Part shown: piece by piece, positions 17,345 through 26,863 of the stretch
Layout of the letters: each line of letters opens with the position of its first letter
Numbering within the stretch: position 1 is the stretch's first letter
From: Bacillota bacterium
GTDB lineage: Bacteria; Bacillota; Clostridia; Acetivibrionales; DSM-1351
Length of the DNA: 64,000 bases
Assembly: GCA_023439045.1 (NCBI GenBank)
Contig: JAEXOY010000015.1
Location: 310,001 to 374,000 of the forward strand
Direction of reading: 5' to 3'
Translations under genes and position numbers: made by a program
Notes under the pieces: model-generated
The model's input: only the letters and a program-made list of their open reading frames with translations
Told to the model about the DNA's origin: nothing
The model's database searches: none

Positions 17345-19672
17345 ATGATAAAATGTTCAGTTTGTAATAAAAATATAGCAGTAGTTTTTGTAACAAAATT
17401 TGTAGACGGAAAGCAAATACAGGAAGGGTTATGCGTTAGCTGTGCAAAGAAGCAAAACCTTCAGCCTATAGATCAACTAATAGCTCAGACAGGTATGACA
17501 GAGGAAGAACTAGATAATATAAGTAGACAGGTTAATGACATGCTTGAAGAGGTAGATGCTTCAGAAATTATGGAGGCTATGCAGGATGATTCAGGTAATG
17601 TAAGTCAGTCGAATCCTTTTATGGGACTATTAAATAGGGCATTTCCAAAGGATATGATAGAAGCTTCTTCAGATCATCCTGAGGTAATTAGTGAGGAAAA
17701 TGAAAAGAATTCAAAGACCAAGACTGCGCAAGATAAAAAGACTGCTGCTCCAAAGAAAAAGAAATTTCTTGATACTTATGGAACAAACCTGATTGACAAA
17801 GCGAAGGAAGGCAAATTAGATAAGGTAGTAGGTAGACATAGGGAAATAGATAGAGTAATACAGATACTAAACAGGAGAACAAAAAACAACCCTGTTCTTA
17901 TAGGTGAGCCCGGGGTTGGCAAAACAGCAATTGCGGAAGGCCTTGCTGTAAGAATTGCAGAAAGGCAGGTTCCAGTTAAGCTTTTCAATGCTGAGGTATA
18001 TCTGCTGGACATGACCAGTATAGTAGCGGGCACGCAATTTAGAGGCCAGTTTGAAAGTAGAATGAAAGGCATTATTGAAGAAGCTAAATCCTTTGGGAAT
18101 ATTATTCTGGTCATAGATGAGCTGCATAATATTATGGGGGCAGGAGAAGCAGAAGGAGCAATGAATGCTGCTAATATACTCAAGCCCGCTCTATCTAGAG
18201 GTGAAATTCAGGTTATTGGTGCAACTACTCTTAATGAGTACCGAAAGCATATTGAAAAAGACTCAGCTCTAGAGAGAAGATTCCAACCTGTACTTGTTGA
18301 TGAACCTTCAATAGAAGAAACAATAGAAATAATTAAAGGAATAAGACAGTACTATGAAGACTATCATAGAGTCAAGATATCTGACGACATTATAAAAATG
18401 GCTGTAAACTATTCAGAAAGGTATATATCGGATAGATTTTTACCTGACAAGGCTATTGATGTTATAGATGAAGCGGGCTCTCGAGCTAACCTGAAAAATA
18501 TAAAGCTTGCAGAATTAGAAAACTACAAGGAAGAACTAAAGGTAGTTCAGTCTGAAAAGGAAACAGCAATTTCTGCAGACTCTATAGAAGATTATCAGAA
18601 AGCGGCAGATTTAAAGGTTCGTGAGTGTAAGCTTCTCGAAATGATAAATGAAATTGAGGATACCAGCCGGGATGTTGAGATAACTCAGGACGATATTGCA
18701 AGTGTAATTGAGGCTTGGACCAAAATTCCTGTACAACGCTTAAGCGAGCAGGAGTCTGAAAAACTCATTAACCTTGAAAATAGGATACACAAGAGGGTTA
18801 TTGGGCAGGACAAGGCTGTAGAAGGAGTAGCTAAGGCAATCAGAAGAAGCAGATCTGGCTTCAAAAAGAAGAAAAAGCCTTCTTCCTTTATATTTGTAGG
18901 TCCGACTGGAGTTGGTAAGACAGAGTTGGTGAGAGCTTTAGCTATAGAATTATTTGAGAGTGAAGAAGCTCTTATTAGGCTTGATATGTCAGAGTATATG
19001 GAAAAGCACACTGTTTCAAAGCTGATAGGGTCTCCTCCTGGTTATGTTGGCTATGACGATGGTGGTCAGTTAACTGAAAAAATACGAAGAAAACCATATT
19101 CAGTTATTCTATTGGACGAAATCGAAAAGGCTCATCCTGATGTATTTAATATGCTACTTCAGATATTAGAGGACGGAAGGTTGACTGATAGTCATGGTAG
19201 AACAGTAAACTTTGAAAATACAGTTATTATTATGACCTCAAATGCAGGAACTAATTTAAAATCAACCGGCATAGGCTTTTCCAACAATGGTTATGCGGCA
19301 TTAGAAAGCAGAGTAAGAGATGTTATAAAAGATACATTTAGACCTGAATTTTTAAACAGAATTGATGAAATTATAGTTTTCACAGAACTAGATACAGAGC
19401 AGCTAAAACAGATTATAGAGTTAATGCTAGCAGAAATATACCAGGAAGCAATGGATAAGGATATAAGGGTTAATGTTTCTGATGAGCTTAAAAAGTTTAT
19501 TCTCAAGAAGGGCTATGATGCTAAGTATGGAGCAAGGCCGCTAAGGAGGACATTGCAACAGTACGTAGAGGATAAACTTGCGGAGGAGTTTCTAAGAGGT
19601 AACATCAAAGAGGGTTCACTGGTTGGCTTAGATATTGATAAAGATGAAAATGTTATAATTTCTATTATTTAG
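17345..19672 (+). CDS. ClpE-type AAA+ unfoldase with N-terminal zinc finger
   Basis: An ATP-dependent protein unfoldase predicted to feed ClpP. ATG 17345, seven bases after GGGGTGAG, gives 775 aa. The order of parts is a zinc finger (C4, C7, C30, C33), a flexible acidic segment, AAA domain 1 with GEPGVGKT at 187-194, a short UVR-like helix (SIEDYQKAADLKVREC), and AAA domain 2 with GPTGVGKT at 519-526. The tripeptide I643-G644-F645 matches the ClpP-docking loop, which ClpB disaggregases lack. Zinc finger plus UVR region is the ClpE layout, though the protein is longer than B. subtilis ClpE (699 aa). No mcsAB or ctsR is adjacent. Confidence 0.9.
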   Translation: MIKCSVCNKNIAVVFVTKFVDGKQIQEGLCVSCAKKQNLQPIDQLIAQTGMTEEELDNISRQVNDMLEEVDASEIMEAMQDDSGNVSQSNPFMGLLNRAFPKDMIEASSDHPEVISEENEKNSKTKTAQDKKTAAPKKKKFLDTYGTNLIDKAKEGKLDKVVGRHREIDRVIQILNRRTKNNPVLIGEPGVGKTAIAEGLAVRIAERQVPVKLFNAEVYLLDMTSIVAGTQFRGQFESRMKGIIEEAKSFGNIILVIDELHNIMGAGEAEGAMNAANILKPALSRGEIQVIGATTLNEYRKHIEKDSALERRFQPVLVDEPSIEETIEIIKGIRQYYEDYHRVKISDDIIKMAVNYSERYISDRFLPDKAIDVIDEAGSRANLKNIKLAELENYKEELKVVQSEKETAISADSIEDYQKAADLKVRECKLLEMINEIEDTSRDVEITQDDIASVIEAWTKIPVQRLSEQESEKLINLENRIHKRVIGQDKAVEGVAKAIRRSRSGFKKKKKPSSFIFVGPTGVGKTELVRALAIELFESEEALIRLDMSEYMEKHTVSKLIGSPPGYVGYDDGGQLTEKIRRKPYSVILLDEIEKAHPDVFNMLLQILEDGRLTDSHGRTVNFENTVIIMTSNAGTNLKSTGIGFSNNGYAALESRVRDVIKDTFRPEFLNRIDEIIVFTELDTEQLKQIIELMLAEIYQEAMDKDIRVNVSDELKKFILKKGYDAKYGARPLRRTLQQYVEDKLAEEFLRGNIKEGSLVGLDIDKDENVIISII

Positions 19673-19683
19673 AATTTTTAATA

Positions 19684-19709
19684 AAATGGGGTAGATACCC
19701 CATTTTTTT
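19684..19709 (+). terminator. terminator after the clpE-like gene
   Basis: AAATGGGGTA, a short loop and TACCCCATTT, followed by a run of T. Confidence 0.9.
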
Positions 19710-19710
19710 A

Positions 19711-19740
19711 TTGCAAATTATACCCAATAAATTCTATAAT
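19711..19740 (+). promoter_or_regulatory. promoter of cuaD-cuaS-cuaR
   Basis: TTGCAA at 19711-19716 and TATAAT at 19735-19740 with an 18-bp spacer. A near-consensus promoter without evident operators fits the constitutive expression reported for the equivalent R. cellulolyticum unit. Confidence 0.7.
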
Positions 19741-19788
19741 GATTATGTATATTATTTTAAAATGCATATTTTTGCGCGAGGTGAAACG

Positions 19789-21084
19789 ATGAAGACCTGT
19801 AGAAAGGCTTATATTGCTATTGTAGTATTCCTTATCGTAATTACCATGACATCCTGTAGTAATGACAAACAAGAACAGGCTAGTGATACGTCACAGGAAA
19901 TTGCCAGCACAAAAGATATCCACCTGATGACAAGTTGGGGCGGCGTGGATAGCAAGGCAGATGCGCTAAAAACCTTGATTGATATTTTTGAGAATGACAA
20001 TCCAGATTACAAAATAATTAATGAATCAATTTTTGGGGATGATTATCTACCAACCTTAAAGACTAGGATTTCTTCTGGAAATGATCCTGATGTATTTGGT
20101 TTATGGCCAGGCTCGGACATTAATAATTTAATAAAAGCAAAAAAAGTCATAGATATGACCGAAATACTCAACGAAGATATTCAGTGGAAGAACAGCTTTA
20201 AGTCTAGAAGTTTTAAATATACAACACATGAGGGCAGAACTTATGGCATCCCATTTGAACTAGTGTTCGAGGGTATGTACATAAATAAAGATTTATTTGA
20301 AAAGTACAATGTCACAGTTCCTAAAAACTATCAGGAGCTAAAGCAAGCTATCATTGAATTTCAGCAACACAATATAATTCCTATAGCCTATAATTCGTCC
20401 GCAGAAGGCTCTTACCTCTATCAGAATATAATAGCGAGTATTGGTGGTAAAGAAGGAGTAGCTCAATTTTTAAATAATGGTAAGATTAATAATTACTATA
20501 TCGAAGCAATGAAATACGTTAAGGAACTGTACGATATGGGAGCCTTCCCTAAAGATGCTCTCACAATAAGCAGCTCTGAAAGAAATAACCTGTTTTTTAC
20601 AAAGCAGGCAGCTATGATTGTACAGGGATCCTGGTTTGCCTCTTATTTCGAGAAAGATGATGATAGTGTTGAGTTTATTCCCTTTCCTCCGATAAAAAAG
20701 GACGTAAATATTACGTCTGGTCTTGGCTGCGGAACATTTTATATTAGCAGCAGTAGAGCTACTAATTACGAAGAGCTTTCGAAGGCTCTGTATTTTCTTA
20801 AGTTTCTTACATCAAAACAATCAGCTACTTATTTCTATGATAATACAGGGTTATTAACAAACCTAGACATAAAGTTTAATAACAAATATAGCTTACTATG
20901 TGATCAAAGCTTTGCAGTATTTAATTCTTTTAAGGAAGAAAATATAACCGCTATACCCGATCATATTATTGATAGAACAGCTTGGGAAGGAATTATTGTA
21001 CAGCAGTTTCCATATTACTTAGAAGGAAATCTTTCCCCTGAAACAATTTGGGATAGAGCTGTTAATGAGATGAAAGTAAAGTGA
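19789..21084 (+). CDS. cuaD: extracellular sugar-binding lipoprotein, probable cellobiose sensor CuaD
   Basis: A family 1 extracellular solute-binding protein of 431 aa. ATG 19789 follows GAGGTG. The longer frame from 19711 would place 26 extra residues before an otherwise normal signal peptide and is rejected. The N-terminus is a lipoprotein signal ending TMTSC, with C23 as lipid site. The gene is transcribed with a histidine kinase and regulator and has no permease in its own unit. That is the layout of R. cellulolyticum CuaD, reported to bind cellobiose and act in signalling rather than transport. The assignment rests on synteny plus family; binding specificity is not readable. Confidence 0.8.
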   Translation: MKTCRKAYIAIVVFLIVITMTSCSNDKQEQASDTSQEIASTKDIHLMTSWGGVDSKADALKTLIDIFENDNPDYKIINESIFGDDYLPTLKTRISSGNDPDVFGLWPGSDINNLIKAKKVIDMTEILNEDIQWKNSFKSRSFKYTTHEGRTYGIPFELVFEGMYINKDLFEKYNVTVPKNYQELKQAIIEFQQHNIIPIAYNSSAEGSYLYQNIIASIGGKEGVAQFLNNGKINNYYIEAMKYVKELYDMGAFPKDALTISSSERNNLFFTKQAAMIVQGSWFASYFEKDDDSVEFIPFPPIKKDVNITSGLGCGTFYISSSRATNYEELSKALYFLKFLTSKQSATYFYDNTGLLTNLDIKFNNKYSLLCDQSFAVFNSFKEENITAIPDHIIDRTAWEGIIVQQFPYYLEGNLSPETIWDRAVNEMKVK

Positions 21085-21129
21085 TGTGTAGGTTAAGTAA
21101 AATAACAAATAAGTTGGGATGAAAATATT

Positions 21130-23022
21130 ATGATAACGAAGGACAAGCATGCTACTAGCAAGAGGTATGTAAGTAGACTTTTTAAATTTTACAGAAATAT
21201 TCCTATTAAGCGGAAGCTATTGCTAGTTCTTTATGTACAGATTTTTATACCTTTAATACTAGTGGCTTTTTTCAGCTTTAAAAATTCTGAAGAGGTAATT
21301 TCCAAGAAGTCTCTTGCTTATTCAAATGATATTATTAGACTTATTGAACTGCGTATGCAGGACACTTTGAGAAACATGGATAAGGTTACTCAGGATTTAG
21401 CTAATGACTCTAGGATATATTCCGCTTTATTAAGCGATGACAATGAAAGTAAGCTTAACAACTATGAAATGACCAGTACATTAAAAAATGTTTTCTTAAA
21501 TATAGTTCTCTCTAGACCTGAGGTTGAATCCATATGTATTGTAACCAATAAAAGAAAATTTTATTCGTATGACAGCAACTCTACAGATACAAATATAAAA
21601 TCTACTGTATTACAGAACTATCCTGATATTTTAAAAATAGCAAGGGGCTCCAATAATAAGGTAGCTTGGTTTCTTGATTCAAAGAATCATGTGGTTGAGG
21701 GTGCATATGTTGTAAAACTCATATACGATATGAATGACTTTTCTGAAGTGGGATTACTAGTGATTCAGATCAATAAAAGCTTCCTTGAGGCAGTACTCCA
21801 AGGACTTGAATCTGAAGTAATGCAGAACACAATTGTTGTATCGCAGAACGACGAGGTTATCATCAGCAAAGATGACTCTGCTGCAAATGGATATGAAAAG
21901 GTAATTGACAGTATCACTCAGAGCAAGAATACATTTGCTGAAAAGAAGATAACCTTCTATGAAGACCCTGAGAAAAAAATGTTTATTGCTTATACTACAT
22001 TAGCAGAACCTAACTGGAGGATAGTTACATATATTCCCTTAAAACAGCTTTACTCAGACGTAAATAGCCTTAGAGACAGAATATTGGTTCTGTGTATTTG
22101 TATGATGCTATTTTTGGGTGTTACTAGTATCTTAGTTTCAATTGACTTTTTAAAGCCTATCAAAAAATTGGTTAAGGCTATGGAAAGGATGAGTATAGAT
22201 AACATCAAAAATAGCTATATTGAGGTAGATAGAACAGATGAGCTTGGCTTTCTTCACAAAACCTTCAATAATATGGCAAAGGAAATTGATCACTTGGTAA
22301 ACTGGATTTATAGAGAACAACTTACCAGGAAAGAAGCAGAAATAAAGGCATTACAATCACAGATAAACCCACATTTTTTGTTTAATACACTTGAGTCTAT
22401 AAACTGGATGGCAAGACTTAATAACGTACCTGAGATAAGTGATACCGTGTCAGATCTTTCTTCATTGCTTGAGGCGAGTATTGGTAGAGATGATAGGCTA
22501 ATAACAATGGAAGAAGAATTTGTTTATATTGATAAGTATATAAATCTTCTAAAGAGACGATTTGATGACAGAATTACACTTATAAAGGAAATCGATCCTA
22601 CTGTTCTCTATTTGCCAATACCTAGACTTTTAATTCAACCACTCATAGAGAATGCAGTTCAACATGGTATTGAAAACGTAAGAAGTAACGGTGTCATTAC
22701 ATTAACAGCTAAAATAAATGAAGATAATATAACTATTGAGGTAATAGACAATGGAAGTGGTATATCTAACGAAGATTTAATAAGGCTTAACAAGGGACTT
22801 GAAATGGATAATGCAACCTATTTTAAAACCTTTGGATCCAAGAAAAGCAAGAGTATAGGTATAGAAAATGTGAATAGGAGAATCAAACTATTCTACGGAG
22901 AGAAGTACGGGGTTAAGATAGAGAGTAAACAGCATATTTACACAAAAGTGTCGGTAATACTCCCAGTTCAGAACTACAATAATACCAAGGAGGGATATTA
23001 TGTACAAGGTTCTAATAGTTGA
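21130..23022 (+). CDS. cuaS: sensor histidine kinase of the YesM type, CuaS
   Basis: A 630-aa membrane kinase. A first membrane segment lies at about residues 29-50, an extracellular Cache-like sensor region spans about 50-310, and a second membrane segment (ILVLCICMMLFLGVTSILVSI region) follows. Next come a HAMP linker, the His_kinase motif NPHFLFNTLES with H415 as phosphate acceptor, and a HATPase domain with ENAVQHGIE. This is the class that pairs with AraC-type regulators and extracellular sugar-binding proteins. It overlaps cuaR by 23 bases. By analogy it should detect ligand-loaded CuaD outside the cell and phosphorylate CuaR. Confidence 0.85.
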   Translation: MITKDKHATSKRYVSRLFKFYRNIPIKRKLLLVLYVQIFIPLILVAFFSFKNSEEVISKKSLAYSNDIIRLIELRMQDTLRNMDKVTQDLANDSRIYSALLSDDNESKLNNYEMTSTLKNVFLNIVLSRPEVESICIVTNKRKFYSYDSNSTDTNIKSTVLQNYPDILKIARGSNNKVAWFLDSKNHVVEGAYVVKLIYDMNDFSEVGLLVIQINKSFLEAVLQGLESEVMQNTIVVSQNDEVIISKDDSAANGYEKVIDSITQSKNTFAEKKITFYEDPEKKMFIAYTTLAEPNWRIVTYIPLKQLYSDVNSLRDRILVLCICMMLFLGVTSILVSIDFLKPIKKLVKAMERMSIDNIKNSYIEVDRTDELGFLHKTFNNMAKEIDHLVNWIYREQLTRKEAEIKALQSQINPHFLFNTLESINWMARLNNVPEISDTVSDLSSLLEASIGRDDRLITMEEEFVYIDKYINLLKRRFDDRITLIKEIDPTVLYLPIPRLLIQPLIENAVQHGIENVRSNGVITLTAKINEDNITIEVIDNGSGISNEDLIRLNKGLEMDNATYFKTFGSKKSKSIGIENVNRRIKLFYGEKYGVKIESKQHIYTKVSVILPVQNYNNTKEGYYVQGSNS

Positions 23023-24622
23023 TGATGAGTCATTAATAAGAAAAGGTTTGAAAAATATAATAAACTGGAAATTGCTTGACTGTGAAGTATGTGGTGATGC
23101 TGCTGATGGTTATCATGCAATTGAACAAGTAAAGTCCATTATGCCTGAAATAATTGTGACAGATATTCATATGCCGGGTTTAGATGGCTTAGCTATGATA
23201 AAAGAGGTCAAAGATATAGTACCTAATGCGAAAATTATAATTTTGACAGGATATAGAGACTTTGACTATGTACAAGAGGCTATTAAATGTGGTGCATTTG
23301 ATTATCTTTTGAAACCATCCAAAATTGAAGAGCTAACCTCAGTTATTACCCGAGCTGTTCAAGAATTAAACAAGCAAACAGTTAGACATCAAGAGTTTGA
23401 TAAATTCAAGCTTCTATTTGAGCAGAATATACCTATATTAAGAGAAAAATTGCTTTATGACATTGTATATGGACTTAATACAAATGAGCAAGAGATTTCA
23501 GAAAAAATGAAGCTATTTAATATTGAGATTAAGGATTTTGTACTTGTTATAATGGAAAATGATAGTGATGACAAGAATTCAGGTACTCAATACGATAAAC
23601 ACTTATACCAATATGGTATTGTTAATTCCTTTGAGGAGATTTTTTCTGACAAATATGAGGTAATAAGCATTACTTTGAATAGTAGCAGGGTTGGAATAAT
23701 AGTACAAACTAAGACAGAAGATTCTATCGATGTAGCGGAGGTAACTGAAAGATGCTCCACGCTGCAGGATATTATTAGGAATTGCTTTGGGTTCACTGTC
23801 ACAATTGCTGTAAGTTCAGCTGGTGCAGCTGCATTGGACTTACCTCAAAAACTGAGAGAATGCTTAGGGTCTCTTGACTACAAGCAGTATATGGGTAACA
23901 ATGCAATAATACAATATAGTGATTTAAAAGCTTTTTTTAAATATGATGATTACAGTATTTTGGAAAAGCATCAAAAGCAATTACTAGAAAGCATAAAGTC
24001 AGGTAATGAATCTATGACCAAGGTCGAAGTGCAAAACATTACAAGATATGTAAATTCTAATAATGTTAATTTTGATTATGCAAAGAATTTTTATTATACT
24101 ACTTTATCATCAATTAATAGTATAAGAATATCCATTGCTGCGGTAGATTCTGATAAACGACATGAGGAAGGTAAGGACATAACCAGTTTACTCAGTTTTA
24201 TAGAAAAAAGTGAAAGTATGACTGATCTTAATTCATTGCTAGAAGACGTTTCTGAGAAAATGGTTCAGAAAGTAAACAACTATAATAACAAGAGTCTCAA
24301 GCTTATATTAAGGAAAGCAATAGATTATATTCATGAACACTATAATGAGCCTGTTACTTTAAATGAGGTGGCAGAGAACATATATGTCAGTACATTTTAT
24401 ATCAGTAGAATGTTCAAGAAAGAGCTTGGCAAAAGTTTTGTAGATTATCTAAATGATGTACGAATTGAGAAAGCCAAGGAACTGCTTAGGGATGTAAAAT
24501 ACAAGACCTATGAAGTTGCTGAACTTGTTGGTATATCTGATGCACATTATTTTTCAAAGCTATTCAAAAAATATTCCGGCATGACCCCTTCCGAGTATAG
24601 AGAACAATCAGAAAGTAATTAA
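23000..24622 (+). CDS. cuaR: response regulator with AraC-type DNA-binding domain, CuaR
   Basis: A 540-aa regulator with an N-terminal receiver domain (acidic pair D8/D9, phospho-acceptor D55 in TDIHMPGLDG), a long central region of about 300 residues, and a C-terminal AraC/XylS pair of helix-turn-helix motifs (VTLNEVAENIYVSTFYISRM and YEVAELVGISDAHYFSKLF). AAGGAGGG lies eight bases before the ATG, inside the end of cuaS. It probably activates the transporter operon that begins 274 bp downstream, where direct repeats are found. In R. cellulolyticum CuaR binds the transporter promoter region. Confidence 0.87.
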   Translation: MYKVLIVDDESLIRKGLKNIINWKLLDCEVCGDAADGYHAIEQVKSIMPEIIVTDIHMPGLDGLAMIKEVKDIVPNAKIIILTGYRDFDYVQEAIKCGAFDYLLKPSKIEELTSVITRAVQELNKQTVRHQEFDKFKLLFEQNIPILREKLLYDIVYGLNTNEQEISEKMKLFNIEIKDFVLVIMENDSDDKNSGTQYDKHLYQYGIVNSFEEIFSDKYEVISITLNSSRVGIIVQTKTEDSIDVAEVTERCSTLQDIIRNCFGFTVTIAVSSAGAAALDLPQKLRECLGSLDYKQYMGNNAIIQYSDLKAFFKYDDYSILEKHQKQLLESIKSGNESMTKVEVQNITRYVNSNNVNFDYAKNFYYTTLSSINSIRISIAAVDSDKRHEEGKDITSLLSFIEKSESMTDLNSLLEDVSEKMVQKVNNYNNKSLKLILRKAIDYIHEHYNEPVTLNEVAENIYVSTFYISRMFKKELGKSFVDYLNDVRIEKAKELLRDVKYKTYEVAELVGISDAHYFSKLFKKYSGMTPSEYREQSESN

Positions 24623-24624
24623 TT

Positions 24625-24714
24625 TGTAACATTTGAGACTCGTTTGCGTAAAGTTGCTGTAACTTAGGCGCAAAGTGGTTGTAACTTTAGTGTAAAATTT
24701 TGTTGTATAATTTT
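24625..24714 (+). promoter_or_regulatory. direct-repeat operator and promoter of the cellodextrin transporter operon
   Basis: Two copies of a 22-23 bp unit (24646-24667 and 24668-24690, both with GCG-AAAGT and TGTAAC cores) are followed by a more diverged third copy (24691-24714). A further TGTAAC lies at 24625. Successive TGTAAC/TGTATA cores start at 24625, 24658, 24680 and 24704. A perfect TATAAT sits at 24706-24711 without a good -35, as expected for an activator-dependent promoter. This is probably where CuaR binds. Confidence 0.65.
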
Positions 24715-24896
24715 GCACTAGCCATTTTTTGGTTCGAACAAGATATTCCACATTAAAGCAATTTACTCTATTTTTTGTTCATAGTTTATTCATTAAAATA
24801 TGAGTATAACAGGTTATCAAATCCGCTTTAACAAATCATGAACGCCTGTTTTTGGATGTTTTGTATATAAACGAACAATGAAGGGTGGCATATTCA

Positions 24897-25871
24897 ATGG
24901 GAATATCTTCAGCAAGGACAAAGCATAAGTCTAATGATGGATTTTTCAAAGAAGTCCGTAAGAACAAAGTATTATTTATAATGATGCTGCCTGCCCTAGT
25001 GGTATTACTTATTAATAACTATATCCCAATGGCAGGTGTATTGATTGCTTTTAAGAATTTCACTTATCAAGGTGGCAATATTTTTGCTAACTTCATTCAA
25101 AGTGATTGGGTAGGATTAAAGAATTTTGAATTTTTCACATCAACTCCAGATGCTTGGGAAATTACTCGTAACACAGTAGGTTACAATCTTGTTTTTATCG
25201 TATTAGGTCTAGTAGTTGCAGTTACCTTTGCAATAGCTCTCAATGAAGTAAAAAACAAATTCATGTCAAGGTTTTACCAGGCTACTATGATACTTCCTTA
25301 CTTTATGTCCTGGATAGTAGTTAGTTACCTAGTATTTGCACTGATTAGTGAGGAACAAGGGTTTATAAATAAGTCCTTATTACCTGCATTAGGCTGGACA
25401 GAAAACTTACCTGCTTGGTATGCAGATACAAAATATTGGCCTCCTATACTAATACTGGTTAATATGTGGAAGTATACGGGTTACAACTGCGTAGTTTACA
25501 TCGCTGCGATATCTGGTATAGACACAGAATACTATGAGGCGGCAACTGTTGATGGCGCTTCAAAGTTTCAGCAAATCAAGAAGATTACAATTCCTCTTCT
25601 AACTCCACTGATGATTATCATGACTCTCTTGGCAGTTGGACGTATATTCAATTCAGATTTTGGTTTGTTCTTCAGTGTTCCAAGAAATGTTGGAATGCTC
25701 TGGCCAGTAACCAATACAATAGATACTTACGTTTACAACGCATTGACAAATTTGAATGATATAGGTATGTCTTCAGCTGTAGGCTTCTATCAAGCTATTG
25801 TTGGTTTTGCAACAGTAATGATTTCTAACTTTGTTGTTAGAAAGATAGATCCTGAGAAAGCATTATTTTAA
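24897..25871 (+). CDS. cuaB: cellodextrin ABC transporter permease (UgpA/LplB type)
   Basis: A binding-protein-dependent permease of 324 aa with six predicted spans. ATG 24897 lies eight bases after AAGGGTGG; the GTG at 24885 is inside that ribosome site. The EAA coupling loop is YYEAATVDGASKFQQIKKITIPLL. The N-terminal LPALVVLLINNYIPMAGVLIAFKNF segment is typical of LplB-type proteins. It pairs with the next gene. No ATPase is encoded here, so a shared MsmK-like ATPase elsewhere must power uptake (family knowledge). The letter cuaB is assigned by order and could be swapped with cuaC. Confidence 0.82.
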   Translation: MGISSARTKHKSNDGFFKEVRKNKVLFIMMLPALVVLLINNYIPMAGVLIAFKNFTYQGGNIFANFIQSDWVGLKNFEFFTSTPDAWEITRNTVGYNLVFIVLGLVVAVTFAIALNEVKNKFMSRFYQATMILPYFMSWIVVSYLVFALISEEQGFINKSLLPALGWTENLPAWYADTKYWPPILILVNMWKYTGYNCVVYIAAISGIDTEYYEAATVDGASKFQQIKKITIPLLTPLMIIMTLLAVGRIFNSDFGLFFSVPRNVGMLWPVTNTIDTYVYNALTNLNDIGMSSAVGFYQAIVGFATVMISNFVVRKIDPEKALF

Positions 25872-25888
25872 AAGGGAGGAAAGGTTAC

Positions 25889-26800
25889 ATGAGTAAAGAT
25901 TCTTCAGGAAGCACTATCAATAGTGTTTCTCCAATATCAAATGCACTGATTAACTTGATTTTTATTATATTTTCACTGGCATGTATTGTTCCTTTGTTTC
26001 TTGTATTAGGTATATCCTTCTCATCGGAACAATCCGTATTATTGCAGGGCTATAAATTTATACCTGATGAATTTGGAGTCGGTGGATATGACTACATTCT
26101 CAAGCAGGGAGCGGTAATATTTAAAGCATATGGTGTTTCATTATCCGTAACAATAGTAGGAACCCTGCTTAGTGTAATAATCATAGCAATGTATGCTTAT
26201 GCAATTTCTCGTAAGGATTTTAAATATAGAACACAGTTCACTTTTTTAGTGTTCTTTACAATGGTATTCAATGGAGGCCTTGTTCCTTGGTATATAGTAT
26301 ATGTTAAATTAGTGGGTGTTCAAAACTCTTACTGGGCGTACATTATACCACCACTAGTAAATGCATGGTACGTAATGATTATGAGAACCTTCTATCAGAC
26401 AAATGTTCCTGATTCAATCATTGAATCAGCAAAGATAGATGGTGCAGGGGAGTTTAGAACATGGTTACAGATTGTTGTTCCATTGGCAAAGCCAGGTCTT
26501 GCTACAATAGCATTATTTCAAACCTTGGCATACTGGAATGAATGGTTTATTCCTCTTATGTTTATAGATGATGCAGCTAAGTACAGCTTACAGTACTTGA
26601 TGTATAAGACACTCAACTCCATTCAATATCTTAGTAGCAATACAAACTTCTCAGGTGCAGGTGATGTACTCAGTAAGCTTCCTGCAGAAACCGCACGTAT
26701 GGCAATGTGTATACTGGCAATTGGACCTATAGTACTTGCTTATCCTTTCTTCCAAAAGTACTTTATAAAAGGTCTTACTGTCGGTGCTGTTAAGGGCTAA
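25889..26800 (+). CDS. cuaC: cellodextrin ABC transporter permease (YtcP type)
   Basis: Second permease of the uptake system, 303 aa with six predicted spans. The coupling loop is IIESAKIDGAGEFRTWLQIVVPL. The sequence FFTMVFNGGLVPWYIVYVKL is a hallmark of YtcP/LplC-like permeases. It starts 17 bp after the first permease, with AAAGGGAGG as ribosome site. It ends just before a hairpin and the binding-protein gene, so all three should be co-transcribed. Confidence 0.82.
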   Translation: MSKDSSGSTINSVSPISNALINLIFIIFSLACIVPLFLVLGISFSSEQSVLLQGYKFIPDEFGVGGYDYILKQGAVIFKAYGVSLSVTIVGTLLSVIIIAMYAYAISRKDFKYRTQFTFLVFFTMVFNGGLVPWYIVYVKLVGVQNSYWAYIIPPLVNAWYVMIMRTFYQTNVPDSIIESAKIDGAGEFRTWLQIVVPLAKPGLATIALFQTLAYWNEWFIPLMFIDDAAKYSLQYLMYKTLNSIQYLSSNTNFSGAGDVLSKLPAETARMAMCILAIGPIVLAYPFFQKYFIKGLTVGAVKG

Positions 26801-26801
26801 T

Positions 26802-26827
26802 ACCAGGTAGTTTAGAGGCTATCTGGT
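26802..26827 (+). other. small hairpin between cuaC and cuaA
   Basis: ACCAGGTAG pairs with CTATCTGGT (one G-U) around an eight-base loop. No T run follows, so it is more likely an mRNA 5'-end stabiliser or processing site for the binding-protein message than a terminator. Confidence 0.5.
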
Positions 26828-26863
26828 TAGCATAAATATTTATAATTTTAAGGAGGTTCACAC

